Origin: Streblospio benedicti
Lineage: Eukaryota > Annelida > Polychaeta > Spionida > Spionidae
Reading direction: 5' to 3'
Assembly (NCBI GenBank): GCA_019095985.1
Contig: CM032662.1
Span: forward strand, 12,087,069-12,151,068
DNA length: 64,000 nt
Under the pieces are notes generated by a model, which was not told the origin of the DNA, searched no databases, and worked only from the letters and a program-made list of their open reading frames with translations. Positions 1 through 13,229 of the stretch are shown here, piece after piece. The position numbers and the translations under genes are program-made. Each line of letters starts with the position of its first letter. Position 1 is the first letter of the stretch.

Positions 1-198
1 TTGTAGTATCCTTTCCCTTTCCTGATCTTTCCAATCTTTCAGACATCCCTCCATCCTGTATTGATCGGTTGTTGATTCCCAGGGCGTCTTGTAGGTATCC
101 AGGATTGCTTTCCATTCATTCAGCCAATATGTATCTCTCTTATCCTTCAGCATGATGTTCATCACAGTTTTAGGCCATCGTCCCTCTTTCATGTTCAT
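1..198 (-). mobile_element. Coding-like fragment, probably the C-terminal part of a retroelement ORF
   Basis: One minus-strand frame is open from an ATG at about 198 to the left edge, reading a Trp/Lys/Glu-rich peptide that contains EGRWPKTV and LKDWKDQERERI. The Gly-Arg-Trp/Phe-Pro pattern followed by aromatic residues resembles the segment after the reverse transcriptase in some non-LTR retroelements. I cannot assign a clade. It continues past the window edge. An exon of an ordinary gene is the alternative. Confidence 0.35.
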
Positions 199-205
199 GA
201 TTTTT

Positions 206-243
206 AGGTAAGTAGGTAAGTAGGTAAGTAAGTAGGTAAGTAG

Positions 244-326
<83 letters not shown>

Positions 327-327
327 C
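206..327. repeat. Tetranucleotide microsatellite (AAGT)n with AGGT variants
   Basis: About 120 bp of AAGT/AGGT repeats lie directly at the upstream side of the coding-like fragment. The long Leu/Thr/Tyr ORF read through it on the minus strand is an artefact of the repeat. Confidence 0.95.
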
Positions 328-1520
328 GTTCCGTATCACTACTATCATTGGACAACCATTACTGAACAAAGTTAAATGTGTTCTTATAGAAATTGTCTTT
401 TATCTAGATGCAACTGCAGCTACCTGTAGATGTCAAATATGTGGGACAATGTTCATTTCCCACACAGATTATTAATGAGTTCACATGTCATTGAAAATAG
501 GTGAAACTTATGACAAGAGCAGTTCTTTCATTTCCTCCTTTGAGGCCTGGAAGACTCTTATGGTCTCTTATTGCAATCTATCTATAAATTGATGTAAATA
601 TTTTATACGTGGATGTAGAAAAGTCATTGCCAAATCATAATATTCTTTTTTACATAATGAAGAGACAAAGAATTCAATAAAAGCCTACTTTTTAAGGACA
701 GCGACTAATTTAGTTTAATCAATAATTCTTGATTGGAAGCAGTCAGATCTTTTTCGAAGTGTAGAAGGTTAGGTTATTTTGTTTGAAGATTTGCCGAATG
801 CTGATGGGCCTGTTTATAAGATACTGAAGGGAATAAAAGTAATTTGATGTACCCTCAGGAAAAATAATTAAACACTTTTGTGGCAAGTGTTAACAATAAA
901 AATAAACTCTAAATTTGAAAAAAAAATGAATAGTTGGATACAACTATCAATTCAATATGAATTATACTACAGAATAGGATTAAGAAAAATAAACTAATTC
1001 AAACTTTCACATATATTTTATAATTTTAAAAATCAGATACAAAATGTAAATATATAGATTGACAAAATAACATTTATTCGTTTTCTGTACTTTCATCACA
1101 CTTTGAATAAATATTGAACAACTCTTAACGCTTAATCTGAGACTTACACTTACTCGACAGGCATATTGTTATATAATGATATGACATTTCATACACCAAT
1201 ATAACTTGATGCAAACACTTGCAAAGTATCATTAACACAATCACAAATATGAAATCGTAATGCGAGATGGAAACTGTTCCATTAAACTATTAACTTCAAC
1301 ACTTTGTCATTCAACAATGAACAATTTTCATAAAAGTATTTTGACAGCTTTCATAATGTGTGCAGTAACTTTGTCAAACGCCCATTTGTGAAAGGATCAA
1401 TACAACCAGGTTCTCAACAAATGAGTGGAAACACTAGACCTCTGTTGATGTCATGGCATGCTTGTTGATGAGTAACCAGTTAGTTCAAAACTGTATGGCA
1501 TATGTAACAAAAGCTTTTTT
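328..1520. other. AT-rich intergenic DNA, no gene seen
   Basis: No open frame of note, no recognisable domain and no strong repeat. The DNA is AT-rich with short A and T runs. Confidence 0.6.
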
Positions 1521-2062
1521 GCGTCGCTTCAGTAGCTGAAGCGAAAGCCTTGTGATCACTTCGTTTCTATGTATGTATGTATGTCTCCGGACAAGCTAGA
1601 GCTTTTACCGTTACACCGATTTCGTTCAAACTTTAGACAGCTATGAGGTATGAGGCGACACCGAAGTGATTCGATTTTGGGCGCTCTGCCAATTAAATTT
1701 TGTTTTCTAGAAGCGCTTTTATGACATTTTTAATGATATTAGAAAGGCTGCTTACAGGCCATGTTTGTTAAAGGTACGTAATACGTGAAACGTTTGCATT
1801 TGTCAAACGTACGTTGCACGTCACACGTATATTCATACAAGGAGGGAGCTGGGATGGGTGGTGATGAGGATCCAGTACTATTTTATGGCAACACAAATAG
1901 CTTTATGCTGGATATATTGATTCTGATTCATTCTGATGTTTTCTCCTCAAATTCATAGATTTCTTGATGGTAAAGTATACATTTTTTCAGTATATTATCT
2001 TAATTGCCCAAAAGTCAAGGTCATTCTAGCGACGCAGTGTTCTTTGAACACTTTTGATCTAG
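1521..2062 (+). mobile_element. Helitron-like non-autonomous element, copy 1
   Basis: The left end has a perfect stem-loop, CGCTTCAG-TAG-CTGAAGCG. The right end has a second stem-loop at 2036-2052, AGTGTTC-TTT-GAACACT, followed by TTTGATCTAG and then T. A 3' hairpin shortly before CTAG is the hallmark of Helitrons, but the 5' boundary is less certain (TC is present just inside). Related copies lie at 22620-22955 and 42008-42507, sharing the blocks ATGTCTCCGGACA, CGATTTCGTTCA and GTGATTCGATTTTGGGC. There is no coding capacity, so it is non-autonomous. A foldback SINE is the alternative. Confidence 0.7.
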
Positions 2063-3196
2063 TTAGAACTTTCAGCCCATATAATCATAAGTTCAAGTAA
2101 TAAATAGCACGACTCATTAAAGTTAAGCTCCTGAATTATCAAATTATCTATGTAATTTTCATGACATACATCTTATTTCATGACTATGCATGTCAAATTA
2201 TTACAATAATTCAAGTGTTAAATCGAGAATAACCGAAATACAAAATGCATGACAAAATAAACTACAATGTTCTGCTGAAAAATAAACCATGGGTCATATG
2301 TATAGAGCCTGACATAAGCTGGTGTATGTGTAAAATGAGAATTAAACACACAGATAATATATACACAATAAGTAAGGTTCATGATCTTATTATTCATATG
2401 ATTTAACCCACTTGTGTAAGTAGAGAATGAAAAACTACCTGCAAAAAACCATTAGTTCTAATCCACCAATTCGTATTGGTGGGTAGAAGAGGTTACATGA
2501 CTTTTATTTTGTCCATACGAATTGAAATTTGAAAGAGTCTTTAAAAGATGAAATCATCATTTGGTTAGAAATATTTTTAAACATAGTACCATTTACATAA
2601 TCAATACCAAAAACATGAATAATGCACTAACAGGAAATACTCTGGCAACCATATTGTCCAACTTGCTTGGCTAAGAAAGTACCTTGCTGTTTTTCTTCTA
2701 AATATCACAATATGAACAACTTTCAGTAATTCTTAATTATGTGTGTATATCTTTTTCCTTTCATACAATCACCAGTTGAAATAAATGCATCATGATTTAC
2801 AGACAAACTAGTCAAATGCTTTTATCACAGTATGTAGATATCGCACATATTTTAACATTTTGATATTAATATTTTGAACCTGTTAAAATTGTAACAAATT
2901 TCTCTACATTTTGAGATGCACATACAGTATAACAAACAATACAGTACAAGAATAATAGAGTACTATATTTCAACAACATACCACAATATTGTTCGACAAA
3001 GCATCCGTTTGAAATGATTATTTCTACAATAATAATTTTTGACAAGTATCCAATAAGTATCATAAAATAACAGCTTTATATCTATGATGATCCCACATCA
3101 TGACCTTTGTAGTTTACAGATATTTTGAGTGAGTTTCTGAGAACTTTGTATACCATGTCCTTACTTATTTCACAGAGATAAACCTTATAAATGTTA
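2063..3196. other. AT-rich 3' flank of the GPCR gene
   Basis: No coding region is supported here; the 65-residue minus ORF at 2866-3063 has no recognisable domain. The part next to 3197 is probably the 3' UTR. The nearest minus-strand AATAAA is at 2503-2508, about 690 bp past the end of the extended frame. Confidence 0.5.
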
Positions 3197-4225
3197 TTAC
3201 AGGGATGTCAATTGTTGGTAAGAATGTGACTTGTACACACAAGAATGCGATAGTTTAATGCTTGTCTCTGCGCTATTTTCATTAGGTCCTGATAGTTTAG
3301 AATCACAAGTTTGTGAAATATTCAATTGTTTGCCGGTTTGAGCTGGCTTATGCTGATGTCTTAACTTGCAATTTAAAGGTGAATGTGTATCCTTAAATCC
3401 CTGAAAAAGTGCTTCATCTGACTTAGCCACTTTCTGACTTTTTATAAAGTCTTTTTGCAGTATCCCAGAGATTTCATCAATGGTATCATCAAAATTGATA
3501 TCCCCATTTTGGTAAGTTCTTGTCAGTGTCAACTTGGGAAAGTTGGATGACACTTCAACCTGACGCTTTGCAATTGCGTCAGATGATATACTTTGCCTCA
3601 TGTTTGATAATGTTTGACTATTATTACTAGAACTACACACTAAACGCCCTGATTCATTGTTAGTAACTTCATGTCCAACACCACCAGACAGTTTAGGCTT
3701 CAAACCAGCCAGATATGGTAGCAATTCCCCGTTTTCGTCGATATAATACAAGCAATCAGGAGTCTTACTAGGTCTCTGCATATAAGGAGTATCTTCAAAC
3801 ACATTACACTCCAATCGATCCATCGTAAGTTCATCACCCTTACTAGCACCTTTCACCTTAATATTCACAGAGCAAGGCGACATGGGCTCTTTGAATCTCA
3901 AACTCTCTTGCAAATCAGAACTCGCGTCATCAAAATCATCATCAAAGCAACTGTCAGACCCACAACTGGAATTATGCAGCTTGTTAAACGATGAAGTGGA
4001 CCTGCTTTTGTGCCTTGCACATTCACGCACAGACAAATGCCGTTTCCGTCCTTTTTGACCGTGACTATCCCCTGAAGCACCCCTTGATGAGTCATGAGAC
4101 ACGCTACTGTGGCACGGGCAGTTACATTTTGGGCAACTTCCTGAACTAGGCGAGTGTGACAGTCTCTGCGGACTGGGATGGCCATGTTTTGGAGAGCCTG
4201 TTGGCATACCAACAGGACTTTCGGA
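3197..4225 (-). CDS. In-frame extension of the GPCR tail beyond TGA (342 codons)
   Basis: Directly after the TGA at 4226-4228 the same frame is open for 342 codons before its own stop. The peptide looks like a real cytoplasmic tail: Ser/Pro-rich at first (SPKHGHPSPQRLSHSP), then a Cys-rich patch (CPKCNCPCH), a basic block, an acidic DDDFDD stretch, and mixed polar sequence to KSHSYQQLTSL. An open frame this long in AT-rich DNA, in register with the receptor, is unlikely by chance. It may be reached by splicing out 4198-4317, by stop read-through (the context TGA-TCC is not the strong TGA-CTA type), or the TGA may be an allele or an assembly error. The first internal ATG is at 4207, but a separate gene is less likely. 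Confidence 0.7.
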   Translation of the reverse strand, partial: SESPVGMPTGSPKHGHPSPQRLSHSPSSGSCPKCNCPCHSSVSHDSSRGASGDSHGQKGRKRHLSVRECARHKSRSTSSFNKLHNSSCGSDSCFDDDFDDASSDLQESLRFKEPMSPCSVNIKVKGASKGDELTMDRLECNVFEDTPYMQRPSKTPDCLYYIDENGELLPYLAGLKPKLSGGVGHEVTNNESGRLVCSSSNNSQTLSNMRQSISSDAIAKRQVEVSSNFPKLTLTRTYQNGDINFDDTIDEISGILQKDFIKSQKVAKSDEALFQGFKDTHSPLNCKLRHQHKPAQTGKQLNISQTCDSKLSGPNENSAETSIKLSHSCVYKSHSYQQLTSL

Positions 4226-4317
4226 TCAAGGTGCGCGCTTGCTATCTTTGCATGGTTCTCTGCCTTTCCTAGTGATATGACGTGCAGCGCGTACCGTATC
4301 CATTCTGAACTCCACAC
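4198..4317 (-). other. Candidate exitron (120 nt) spanning the GPCR stop codon
   Basis: On the minus strand the segment begins AAAG|GTGTGG and ends GCCAACAG|GCTCTCC. Both boundaries fall at phase 1 and the length is exactly 40 codons, so removing it would delete the TGA and keep frame into the extension (reading RAKGSPKHGH). The polypyrimidine tract is weak. This is inference from splice-like motifs and frame; no transcript evidence is available. Confidence 0.35.
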
Positions 4318-4708
4318 CTTTGGCTCTGTCTTTGTTTTCACGAACGTGATGCGGAGAGCCAGAATTCGATGAAAACGTAGATCCGGCATATCCGCAGTAA
4401 GGTGCAGAAGCTTTGCCGTTCGCCCAAGAATACCTTCTTCTTTTTCTGAACAGCGGCACTATACAGCAACAAAGAGTCAGCAGAATGTTCTTGAAGCTCT
4501 TCCTGAATCTTTCACTCATGGTGTGGTATATTAGAGGGTTGATGGCACTGTTGAGAAAGCCTATCAAATGTGTCGCCAGCATGGTGAACAGGAAGTTGGA
4601 GTCTCGGAGGAAGCTTTTCTCCTGTGCCTGGCTCACAAGACTCACCCAATAGAAAGGCGACCAGCAGAGGATGAAAGCAATGGCGACCGCAATGATCATT
4701 TTGGCCAC
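4226..4708 (-). CDS. GPCR exon 4: TM6, TM7 and proximal cytoplasmic tail up to TGA
   Basis: 160 codons plus stop. It starts at phase 0 after GCTTTCAG with VAKMIIAV, so TM6 carries CWSPFYW and TM7 carries HLIGFLNSAINPLIY. Helix 8 follows (MSERFRKSFKNIL), with a Cys triplet (LCCCIV) suited to palmitoylation, then a basic, Ser-rich tail ending KRAP before TGA. In the same frame the exon continues open to 3197; see the next two entries. Confidence 0.88.
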   Translation of the reverse strand: MAKMIIAVAIAFILCWSPFYWVSLVSQAQEKSFLRDSNFLFTMLATHLIGFLNSAINPLIYHTMSERFRKSFKNILLTLCCCIVPLFRKRRRYSWANGKASAPYCGYAGSTFSSNSGSPHHVRENKDRAKGVEFRMDTVRAARHITRKGREPCKDSKRAP

Positions 4709-7700
4709 CTGAAAGCATATGAAAAATATGCTAAGTGCTTGGTGCAGGTACAAGGTCATGTTGTTTGTTAGCTTTATACTTAATCAAAAAGAATTTGGTT
4801 TGACGACAGCAAGATCGTTTAGATGCTTTTGATTTTTCAATTGATAAGTTTGACGTTTCTCAAGGAATTATATCCTAATTGTTTCTTAAAAATACATTTA
4901 TTTTCTGTGGTAATGTATGACGCATATATACCAGATCAAGCTACTTTTCTTTGTTATTTTTTCACATTCCAATTATTTCAATTTAAATACGTAGCCATTT
5001 CTAGTAGCTTCTATGGTTACAATTAATTGGGGAATATGTGTTGTAGAATGTGAAGAATGGATTTAGCTCATGCAGTAAATATTACATTAGAAAACAAACA
5101 AAAATATGTCTGTTATAGTCAATTACTAAATGATGAGTTGCAAAAACAACGACAGGAAATTAGCAGAGTGGAGTTCATAATTTTACATAAATCCTGCATC
5201 AGAAATAACATCATTAGCAAAAAGAATGGTAAAAAAAAGCATATTGCATATAAATCATAAGGAAAACATTGTATTCAAAGAGGAATAGTAAATCTGCATC
5301 TTGTTCATTCAAAATGTTATTACATGAAGAAAATTATTACAGTAGAACCTCATTATTCTGACGTTACTTAACTCGAATTTTAGTTACCTGTAGCTAAGTC
5401 TAATATACCTTCACCTCCATTTTGAAAACACATTAGTTGGTTGTTTTGAGTATTGGCTTTCTCACCCATTTTAAGCGTTAACCCTATAGCTTCTTCAAAG
5501 TAATGTGTTTAAACGGCAATATAGTTATCAAGAAATCCAAGTCATGATTGCCCTATACAAATTTTCTTTCTATAGTGTGACAACTTTAAGAATGTCTAAA
5601 ACTATTTCTGTAAACTTGAATGTAAACGAACATGTATTTTATTTGCAGGCCTTCTAATATTTACCAGGAGCTAAGGGGTTTTAGAATTTTTGATGAAACT
5701 TTATAAATTAATGAGATTAAAATCATTACTCATCTAAAACTTTCATGAAAATATATATATTTTTAGGACATGATGTCAAAATGGTATTTTCCATTTCTGC
5801 TTCTCTATTTATGGCGGTAATGAGTAATTATTTTTCACTAGTGTTCACTATACCATTTGCAAAATTATTTCATTGATAATTGGACTAGAAATAAGTACAA
5901 AATACCTCATTGTTGAACATTTATGATCGTAACTTGGTAAAACAACTTATTGATTCATTAAAGAAACATAATTAAACATAAAATAAATTTATTGTCGAAC
6001 AATGGTGGTGATTGCATACATATTATCAAAAGAAAAAAATAAGCATAAAAATGAAAGGTGCTTATACTTAACCCAACTGAGAACTTGTTTAAAAATATCG
6101 GATTCGATTACACAATACCGCACCATTTTTCACTCCAAGATACAATCTACATTTACAAGCTAAATGAAGCTACAAAAATTTAGCATTATGTAACACACTC
6201 TCTCTGCTTAATGATGCAATCCTAATTAGAAAAAATACGACGATATCAAAGCATAAAATGACTTGGTAAAAACGGTTAAATGTCAGCTATAAATGCATCT
6301 GATAAATACGGGCACTCGGCTGGGATACACTTCAAAGGCTTCCTGGGATCTTTCTACATTCATTAATTGGGTGTCATTGTAACATTTTCCTGCCTCAAGA
6401 TTAGGCCCACATAATACTCGAAGGTGTACAGGAGCTCAGAGGAGAAAGAAATGAAAGAAACTATCTTAATAGAAACTTTACCCCTGGTACGACCTACTAT
6501 ACTATTTAAAACCCATGATAATTAGCCATACCAGCCAATGTAAACCATTAAATTGCAACATGCACGCACACATTTCACCCATACCCATACCCTTATATAG
6601 TTGGCCCTACATTCATCTAGAATTAAGGAGAAAAAATTGTCTGAACCAAGGTCCTTACGGCCAGTAAACTCTGCTGTACTTCAACTAATCCTCACTCAAA
6701 AAGTTAAAACTCACACTAATGAGCTAAAGCAACCAACGCATTAAACCGCTAAACGTCATGCACGGTAACTCGAGCATTCCTACCCTGGCACTCCACAGTA
6801 TACCTTCAATTGCGACCACCTCAATAAGCAGACCACCTCCTTAAACAGACCACATCAATAAAATGACCACCTCTATAACAAGACCATTTTTTCGCAGTTT
6901 CAAACCTCCATAAAGAGACCACCACGAACCTCCATTACAAATAATGCTCTATCGAGACCACTTGAGTAGAAACCCCTCGTTGACCTTTACAGAGACCTCC
7001 CACTGAGCAGCAATCCCACTATAATCAGATAAATGTCACGCGTGTGCCCTCGATTGCTCTTGACCTACCCGTCTCTTGCTCTCCTCCCGCCGCCTGGTCA
7101 TGCGCATGCCGTACGTGGACTCCTGCTGCCTCTCGCCGCTGATGGGCTTCAAGAGGCACATGGCGATGCGCGCGCACGTGCTCACGATGACGATGAGAGG
7201 CACGAGGTACATGCCGATGAAGAGGAAGAGGAAGAAGCCCTTGCGGAAGCTGCCCCAGTCATAGCCGTAGATCGCGAGGTCGATTTCATCGAAGCGGTCG
7301 TTGCAGATTTGTCTGGAGGGTCAGAAAGGGATGTTTTGTTATATGTAAATGTTTGGTTTTTAGGGGGGGGGGCGGGGTATATAGCCTTGATGAAAATCCA
7401 TTCACCAACTTTTTCTATTCCTAAATCACCAGTCACCAATATATTTCATTGTATTTCACCAATCCCAAGGAATTGTAACTGAATAGGTTGCATTGCATTT
7501 TCATCACATTTCACACACTTAAATACAGGCAATTCACAATTCATGCTCAAGATTTAGGGCAAATCAACATTCACTGCTCTTGTAATGAGTAGATCACCAG
7601 TCACCAATTATAGGTTCAACCACATTTCGCGCACTTCAATATAGGAAATTCACAATTTACGCTCAAGATTTAGGGCAAATCACCAATCACATTTTTGCTA

Positions 7701-10700
7701 TATGACCCCCTCTGGTTTATGCTCTTCTTTCCTGCTATGCAGTATTAGACGCAAGATTAGATGACTCTACATTCACACCAGGTCATTGGCATTGTTTTCA
7801 CATTATATCATTCTCAACTTCGCTGGATTGTATGCTCATAGTGGTACCGTAGCACAGTTGTGCTTATCAATGAACATTAGCGTTTACTTGTCTGGCCTGT
7901 ACCTATTTAACATGTAGGTAGCACGCAGCAGTGTACAACTGTTTATAGTATAAATACACTCTAAGTATAATCACAAACTACGGATATGTTACTTTGAAAT
8001 CTGGCACTTGCCTCTCATTCTCACTAACATGGAAAGAAAATATGCATACTTTGGTCAAATAGATTAAATGTATGAACAATTTTCCTATATGTACATAGAA
8101 AAGCGAAACACTAAAAACAGTTACCTTTCAAATAGGTGACCACTTCCTATGTAATTATTCCACCTTCCCCCATATAATTATTGCTTTACTAATTGGCAGA
8201 AGTGCTCTGAATTATATATGGTGATTAAGTTACTTCTATATTCTAAAATGAAACCGGCAACTATCGCTGTTTCACTTTCCTCCAGGTTAAAAGACTGTAT
8301 CATCGTGTCCATTTATTATGTCTCATTTTACATTAGATTATACACGATGCTTGGGAATTAAATACATCACTTCATGCCCATATATTCATAGTTGCTCATC
8401 ATTTATGTAACTTCCACCAAGTTGGCATGCTTTATTATGCTGAAGATCAGTCTGTCGTCAACATAAAAGAAAATCCTTGATACCAATTCAGCATGTGCAA
8501 TTGGTGCATCCAGATAAATGTATTCCTGCACTCTAAACTGTGCAAAGTACTTAGGAGAGGAAGATTACATTAATTGCAGATGTCAAAAGTCAATAACCCT
8601 GACAGGTTTATTTTCCTGTAGATGTAGGCCAACATACAGCCCCGTTGTGTGCTCAAATTGGTGTATATCTACCACCCATTTTTACATATATTTTACCATC
8701 AGACCTGATCCACTCGGCCACAGAAGCATATAGGGAAGTTGTCAAATTATGCAAATATGATACTTTTTGGAATGTAAGGTCCAACATACTAGAAGTTTAA
8801 AATGATTTTATTTTTCAGAGCAGGTGGTCTTAAATGAAGGTTATGGACTACCCAGTCTAATCACAAACTACAAGCATGTCACTTTGAAATCCAAAACATG
8901 CCTCTCATTCTCACTAAGATGGAAAAAATGAGATGCATAATTTGGTGAAATAGATTAAATGCATGAAACATTCGCACTATATGTACTTAGGCACTAAAAA
9001 AAACAGTGTCCTTTCAAATAGGTGAATGCTGACAATGTACTTATTCCACCTTGCTGTATATCATCATTGTTTGATTAATCAATGGGCAGTAGCAATCATT
9101 TCCTGAGAATAATGCTTTACATTATACACAATGCGTTGGAATTAAATACATCACTTTATGGACATGTATTATTAGTTTTACCTCATTCATGTAATGTAAT
9201 ATGAAATCAATAACTTCCACCAGTTCATTATCCCAACAGTGTAGCAAGATAAAGAAAATCCTTGAACCTACTGTACATTCAATTTCAGGAAGATTACAAT
9301 AATTGCAAATGTCAAAAGTCAATAAATAAACATGACAGTTCATTTTCCTGGGGCTGAAGGCCAATGCACGACCACACTGTGTGTTCAACTTTGAACACCC
9401 ATTTTTACATATATTTCACTGTCAGACCTGATCGGTAATAAAATTCACAACCTTCTGTGTAACTCCCTATCCACGCGGCCACATTTAGACAACAAAGCCC
9501 CCCCCCACACACACACCACTTTTCCCCCCCAAAAAACAAAAAAAAACAAAAAAAAACAAATGTCTTCAAACAAATGTCTAGCCATGGAATCTTTTGTACA
9601 CCCCTCAACCTTTCCCAGAAACCTGGATCTGCCATATGCACCATAAGCACACAGATATGATGATGAATACTATACACCATTTTTTATCTATGAATTCTGT
9701 GAGTTATTTAGACAAACAAATCAAATGCATTCTGGGAATTATTTAGACAAATATTGATAGAGACTAAATCGTTTCCTTGTTTCCACCATCACAGGGTTTG
9801 GTTGATTGAGACTAACCACCTAGCGGCCGGATGTGGTACTACGATAGTACGCTAATATTTCTATCAGAAAACAAGTGTATGGTATATTCCAATGGTCCCA
9901 AGCAAACATTGTATGCACCTCGTGTGTTTCCGTTGATTTCTATAGAATATTGCAATATTTGTATCATCATGCGAATATGCAATACATAATATGCCTATAT
10001 AATACATTTGAAACGGCCTGTAGTCAACAGTGTTTACACCGTATTTACAGGAGATTCAATGTGACATACTTATGTGAGAGGCCTAAGATGGCATCTCATT
10101 AAAATAATACGTCGTTTGTACGTTGTAACAAAATCTATATGGATACGGTTGATATTTCAAAGAAACTCCATACATAGCCCCAATTGCACGCATGAGTGGA
10201 TCTTTCCAAGCCTTTTGGTTGTTTTCAGGCGTGATTCCTACCTGGACCCACAGCCGGGCCGCACTATGACAATGTCATTATTATATTAACCACACACATA
10301 TAATGATACTGTATTCATAGGCGCCACCCCCACCCCTCCCTTTTCCCACCAAAATACTTCATTTTCATAGGTTTTTTTCGTGAAATCCCTTAAGTGCGCC
10401 CCCCCCCTTTTTTCTTAAGTGCCCCTAACCCCCCCTTTCCAAAAACTTGGATCTGCCACTGGTATTCCCGAGAGTATTCCCAGCTGAACACGGTTATTTA
10501 CAGGCGTGATTCCTAACTGGACACAGCGGGGCCGCACTATGACAATGTCATTATAATATTAACCACACACATATATACTGATATAGTATTCCCGAGAGTA
10601 TCCCTACCTGGACACGGTCCCGTGCACGCCGCGGATGTTGAAGGCGTAGCTCTGGCAGAAGAGGTAGGGCGCGGACACGAGCAGCGGCACGAGCCACGTG

Positions 10701-13056
10701 GCGGCGAGGATGCGACGCGTGCGGGACGTGGAGCTCACCGTCAGGTTGTTGAACGGGTACACGATGCCGTGGTACCTGGAAAACAGGATGCCGTATCTGT
10801 TCTTCAGATAATGAGGCTGCCGACTACTCGCTGGTAGTGTGGGGTGCACAACATGTAATGACAAACAAAAACTATAAGTATATGTGGATGAACCACTTGT
10901 TGGTAGTCTCTTCATATATATGTGTATTTGATTTGTTTTAGTTTTTATCTGTTTTTGTTTCAGGCAGACGACATGGTAGTGTGATATGTACAACATGTAA
11001 TGACAAAACACTATAAGTAGTTAATTTTATGCATGGATGAACCACTTGTTGGTAGTCTCCTTGTGCATATATGTATTTGATTGTTTCAGATATTGAGGCT
11101 GACGACATGCTGGTTGTGTGAGGTGTAAAACACATTGTGATCGGGTATTATCATAGACCAGTTGTTGGTAGTCTCATTGTGTACTATTATCACAGACTGC
11201 ATTTATAGTTTAATGATGTTGATAATATGATTGACGTGGTATAGTATGCATACATGTATGTTGTGAGAACACCTCTCTAATGAGACCACTTGTTGCCTCC
11301 CCTCAAGTGGTCTTAATAGAGGGGTTCTACAGTAGACTCCAAAGGAAAATGCATACAATGCCAATGTTAATTCTCTTTTTAGCCTACCACAATACTTACT
11401 CGATTTAGGCTGACGGTAAGTGTCATACAAATTAGAAAAGAAACAATACAGGTAATTACATACATGTAGAATAAAATATAGACAAACAAAAAGAAGCAAT
11501 GGAAATGGACAAGAAAATGAGACAGGTCACGATTTGAAATGAGAGTCATGGTCCTCTAGACATGATTAGTCACTTCCCAGACGAGACTTCCACCCCTAAC
11601 ACGCAATTCACTTTGACAGTGGACACTTGCTGGCTACATGATGCATGCGCTTCTTAATGTACTCACATGGGTGTGGGGTGAAATATGGGGGTTACATATT
11701 TCAACTGCATGTAGCCTAAAACCAGAACAGATTATAAAGTTTAAAAGGTACGAAAGTTTCTTTAAATCACAAATGCTTCTTCAGGTGAAAAATGTTATTT
11801 TTCACTTGAAGAAGCATCGATGATTCGAAAATTTGTGATTTTAATAAAATTTTGTAGCTTTTTAACTTTATAATCTGTTCTAGTGTGATATAAAATGGTA
11901 CGAGCAGCTCCAAGAACTATTTATACATGTAGCCTACTAATATTTGTATTGGATTCTACTTTTAGGTAGGGAAAAGGTGTGAGTCCAATCATTCAACTGT
12001 TTCTGTGAACCTCTGCTTTTTTACCATGATTCAACTACATGTATTTTGGTAACTTCTGTTTTTTATGATGTTGCTGACTTCTGCCTGTGATTTATGTAAT
12101 GCCACATAGATTAGGTGACTGTACTAATCTTTGTAATTCTATACCTTATCAGATACTCAGGGTGCAAGGGATAAACGTGAACACCCCCACCCCCACACCC
12201 ACACACCCACCCCCACCCCCCAACCACCACCAGCACTACTGTGCCATAGTCCCAAACTCCACCCTTTTCAACGCAAAAACATTATAGTAGATTCCTCGAC
12301 TGCAGTCAAGTGATCATGATAGAGAAGTGGTCTCTTTATGGAGGTTGGTAAAGTAAAGGTCTCTTTCTGAAGCCTCTGGGTCATTTACAGCTGAAAGGTG
12401 GTCTTATTTTAGATCTGGTCTCTTTATGAATTAGGCCATGATTGGAAATCCTAGTGTACTACAAGACTGATAGGAACAAGTAGACAATAAAATATGTGCA
12501 TTTGGTCGTATCCACCCACCTATATAGGCCTAACAAGAACAGAAAGGTGGCTGGATTTATGCACTGGCCAAATTGTCGTTTGCAAGCTGCAATTTTGTGG
12601 CATTATTAGCCTGGAAGCCATCATTTACAAATAAGTGGCCGCTAGTTGACAACCACATCTCACACTGGGTGGCCACGGAGTTTGTGCTATCAAGATTTCA
12701 GGAGAGATTGTATTTTGATGGAATTATATGCTTAAACATAGCATTTAATAAGAGAATTCTTTCTCTCATTTCCATTAGGGAGCATTATTTTTCTCAAGTC
12801 CATAATGCTCATAGTCACTCCTGGGACTTGAATTCAGGACCACTACCATGTCTTGGTAATTATGTATCGGTGTCGGTGGTCATGGGTTCGAGTGCCATCA
12901 GAAGTGGACACTGGGGATATGGGGGTGGGGCATCTGCCGATCTGTTTGTTTGACCATGTACATCAACAAAGATGACGACCGCAATGACAATGAGGGCAAC
13001 GATGAAGACGATGACATTGAAGATGACCCGTCAAAAAGAGCAGAAGCAGTAGCAGA

Positions 13057-13106
<50 letters not shown>

Positions 13107-13182
13107 AAGACGCAGCAGAAGCAGCAGCAGCAACAACAACAGCAGCAGCAGCAGCAGCAGAAGACGCAGCAGCAGAAGAAGA

Positions 13183-13229
<47 letters not shown>

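Larger units (their letters stand above)
4709..7068 (-). other. GPCR intron 3 (about 2.4 kb)
   Basis: GTAGGT to GCTTTCAG. Mostly AT-rich DNA. It contains a half copy of a pogo-like element near 5340-5500 and a degenerate family B MITE at about 6840-6990. No gene is seen. Confidence 0.8.
7313..10607 (-). other. GPCR intron 2 (about 3.3 kb), rich in local duplications
   Basis: Runs from GTAGGG to TTTCTGACCCTCCAG. It holds a tandem duplication (7965-8730 and 8857-9430), a short tandem repeat at 7498-7690, a dispersed repeat at 7773-7945, parts of family A MITEs, and two degenerate copies of the exon 2 donor neighbourhood. Confidence 0.85.

Noticed and set aside
3898-4389. 163-residue minus ORF overlapping the GPCR tail in another frame
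   Set aside because: It is a shadow of exon 4; the frame phased with TM6-TM7 explains the sequence.
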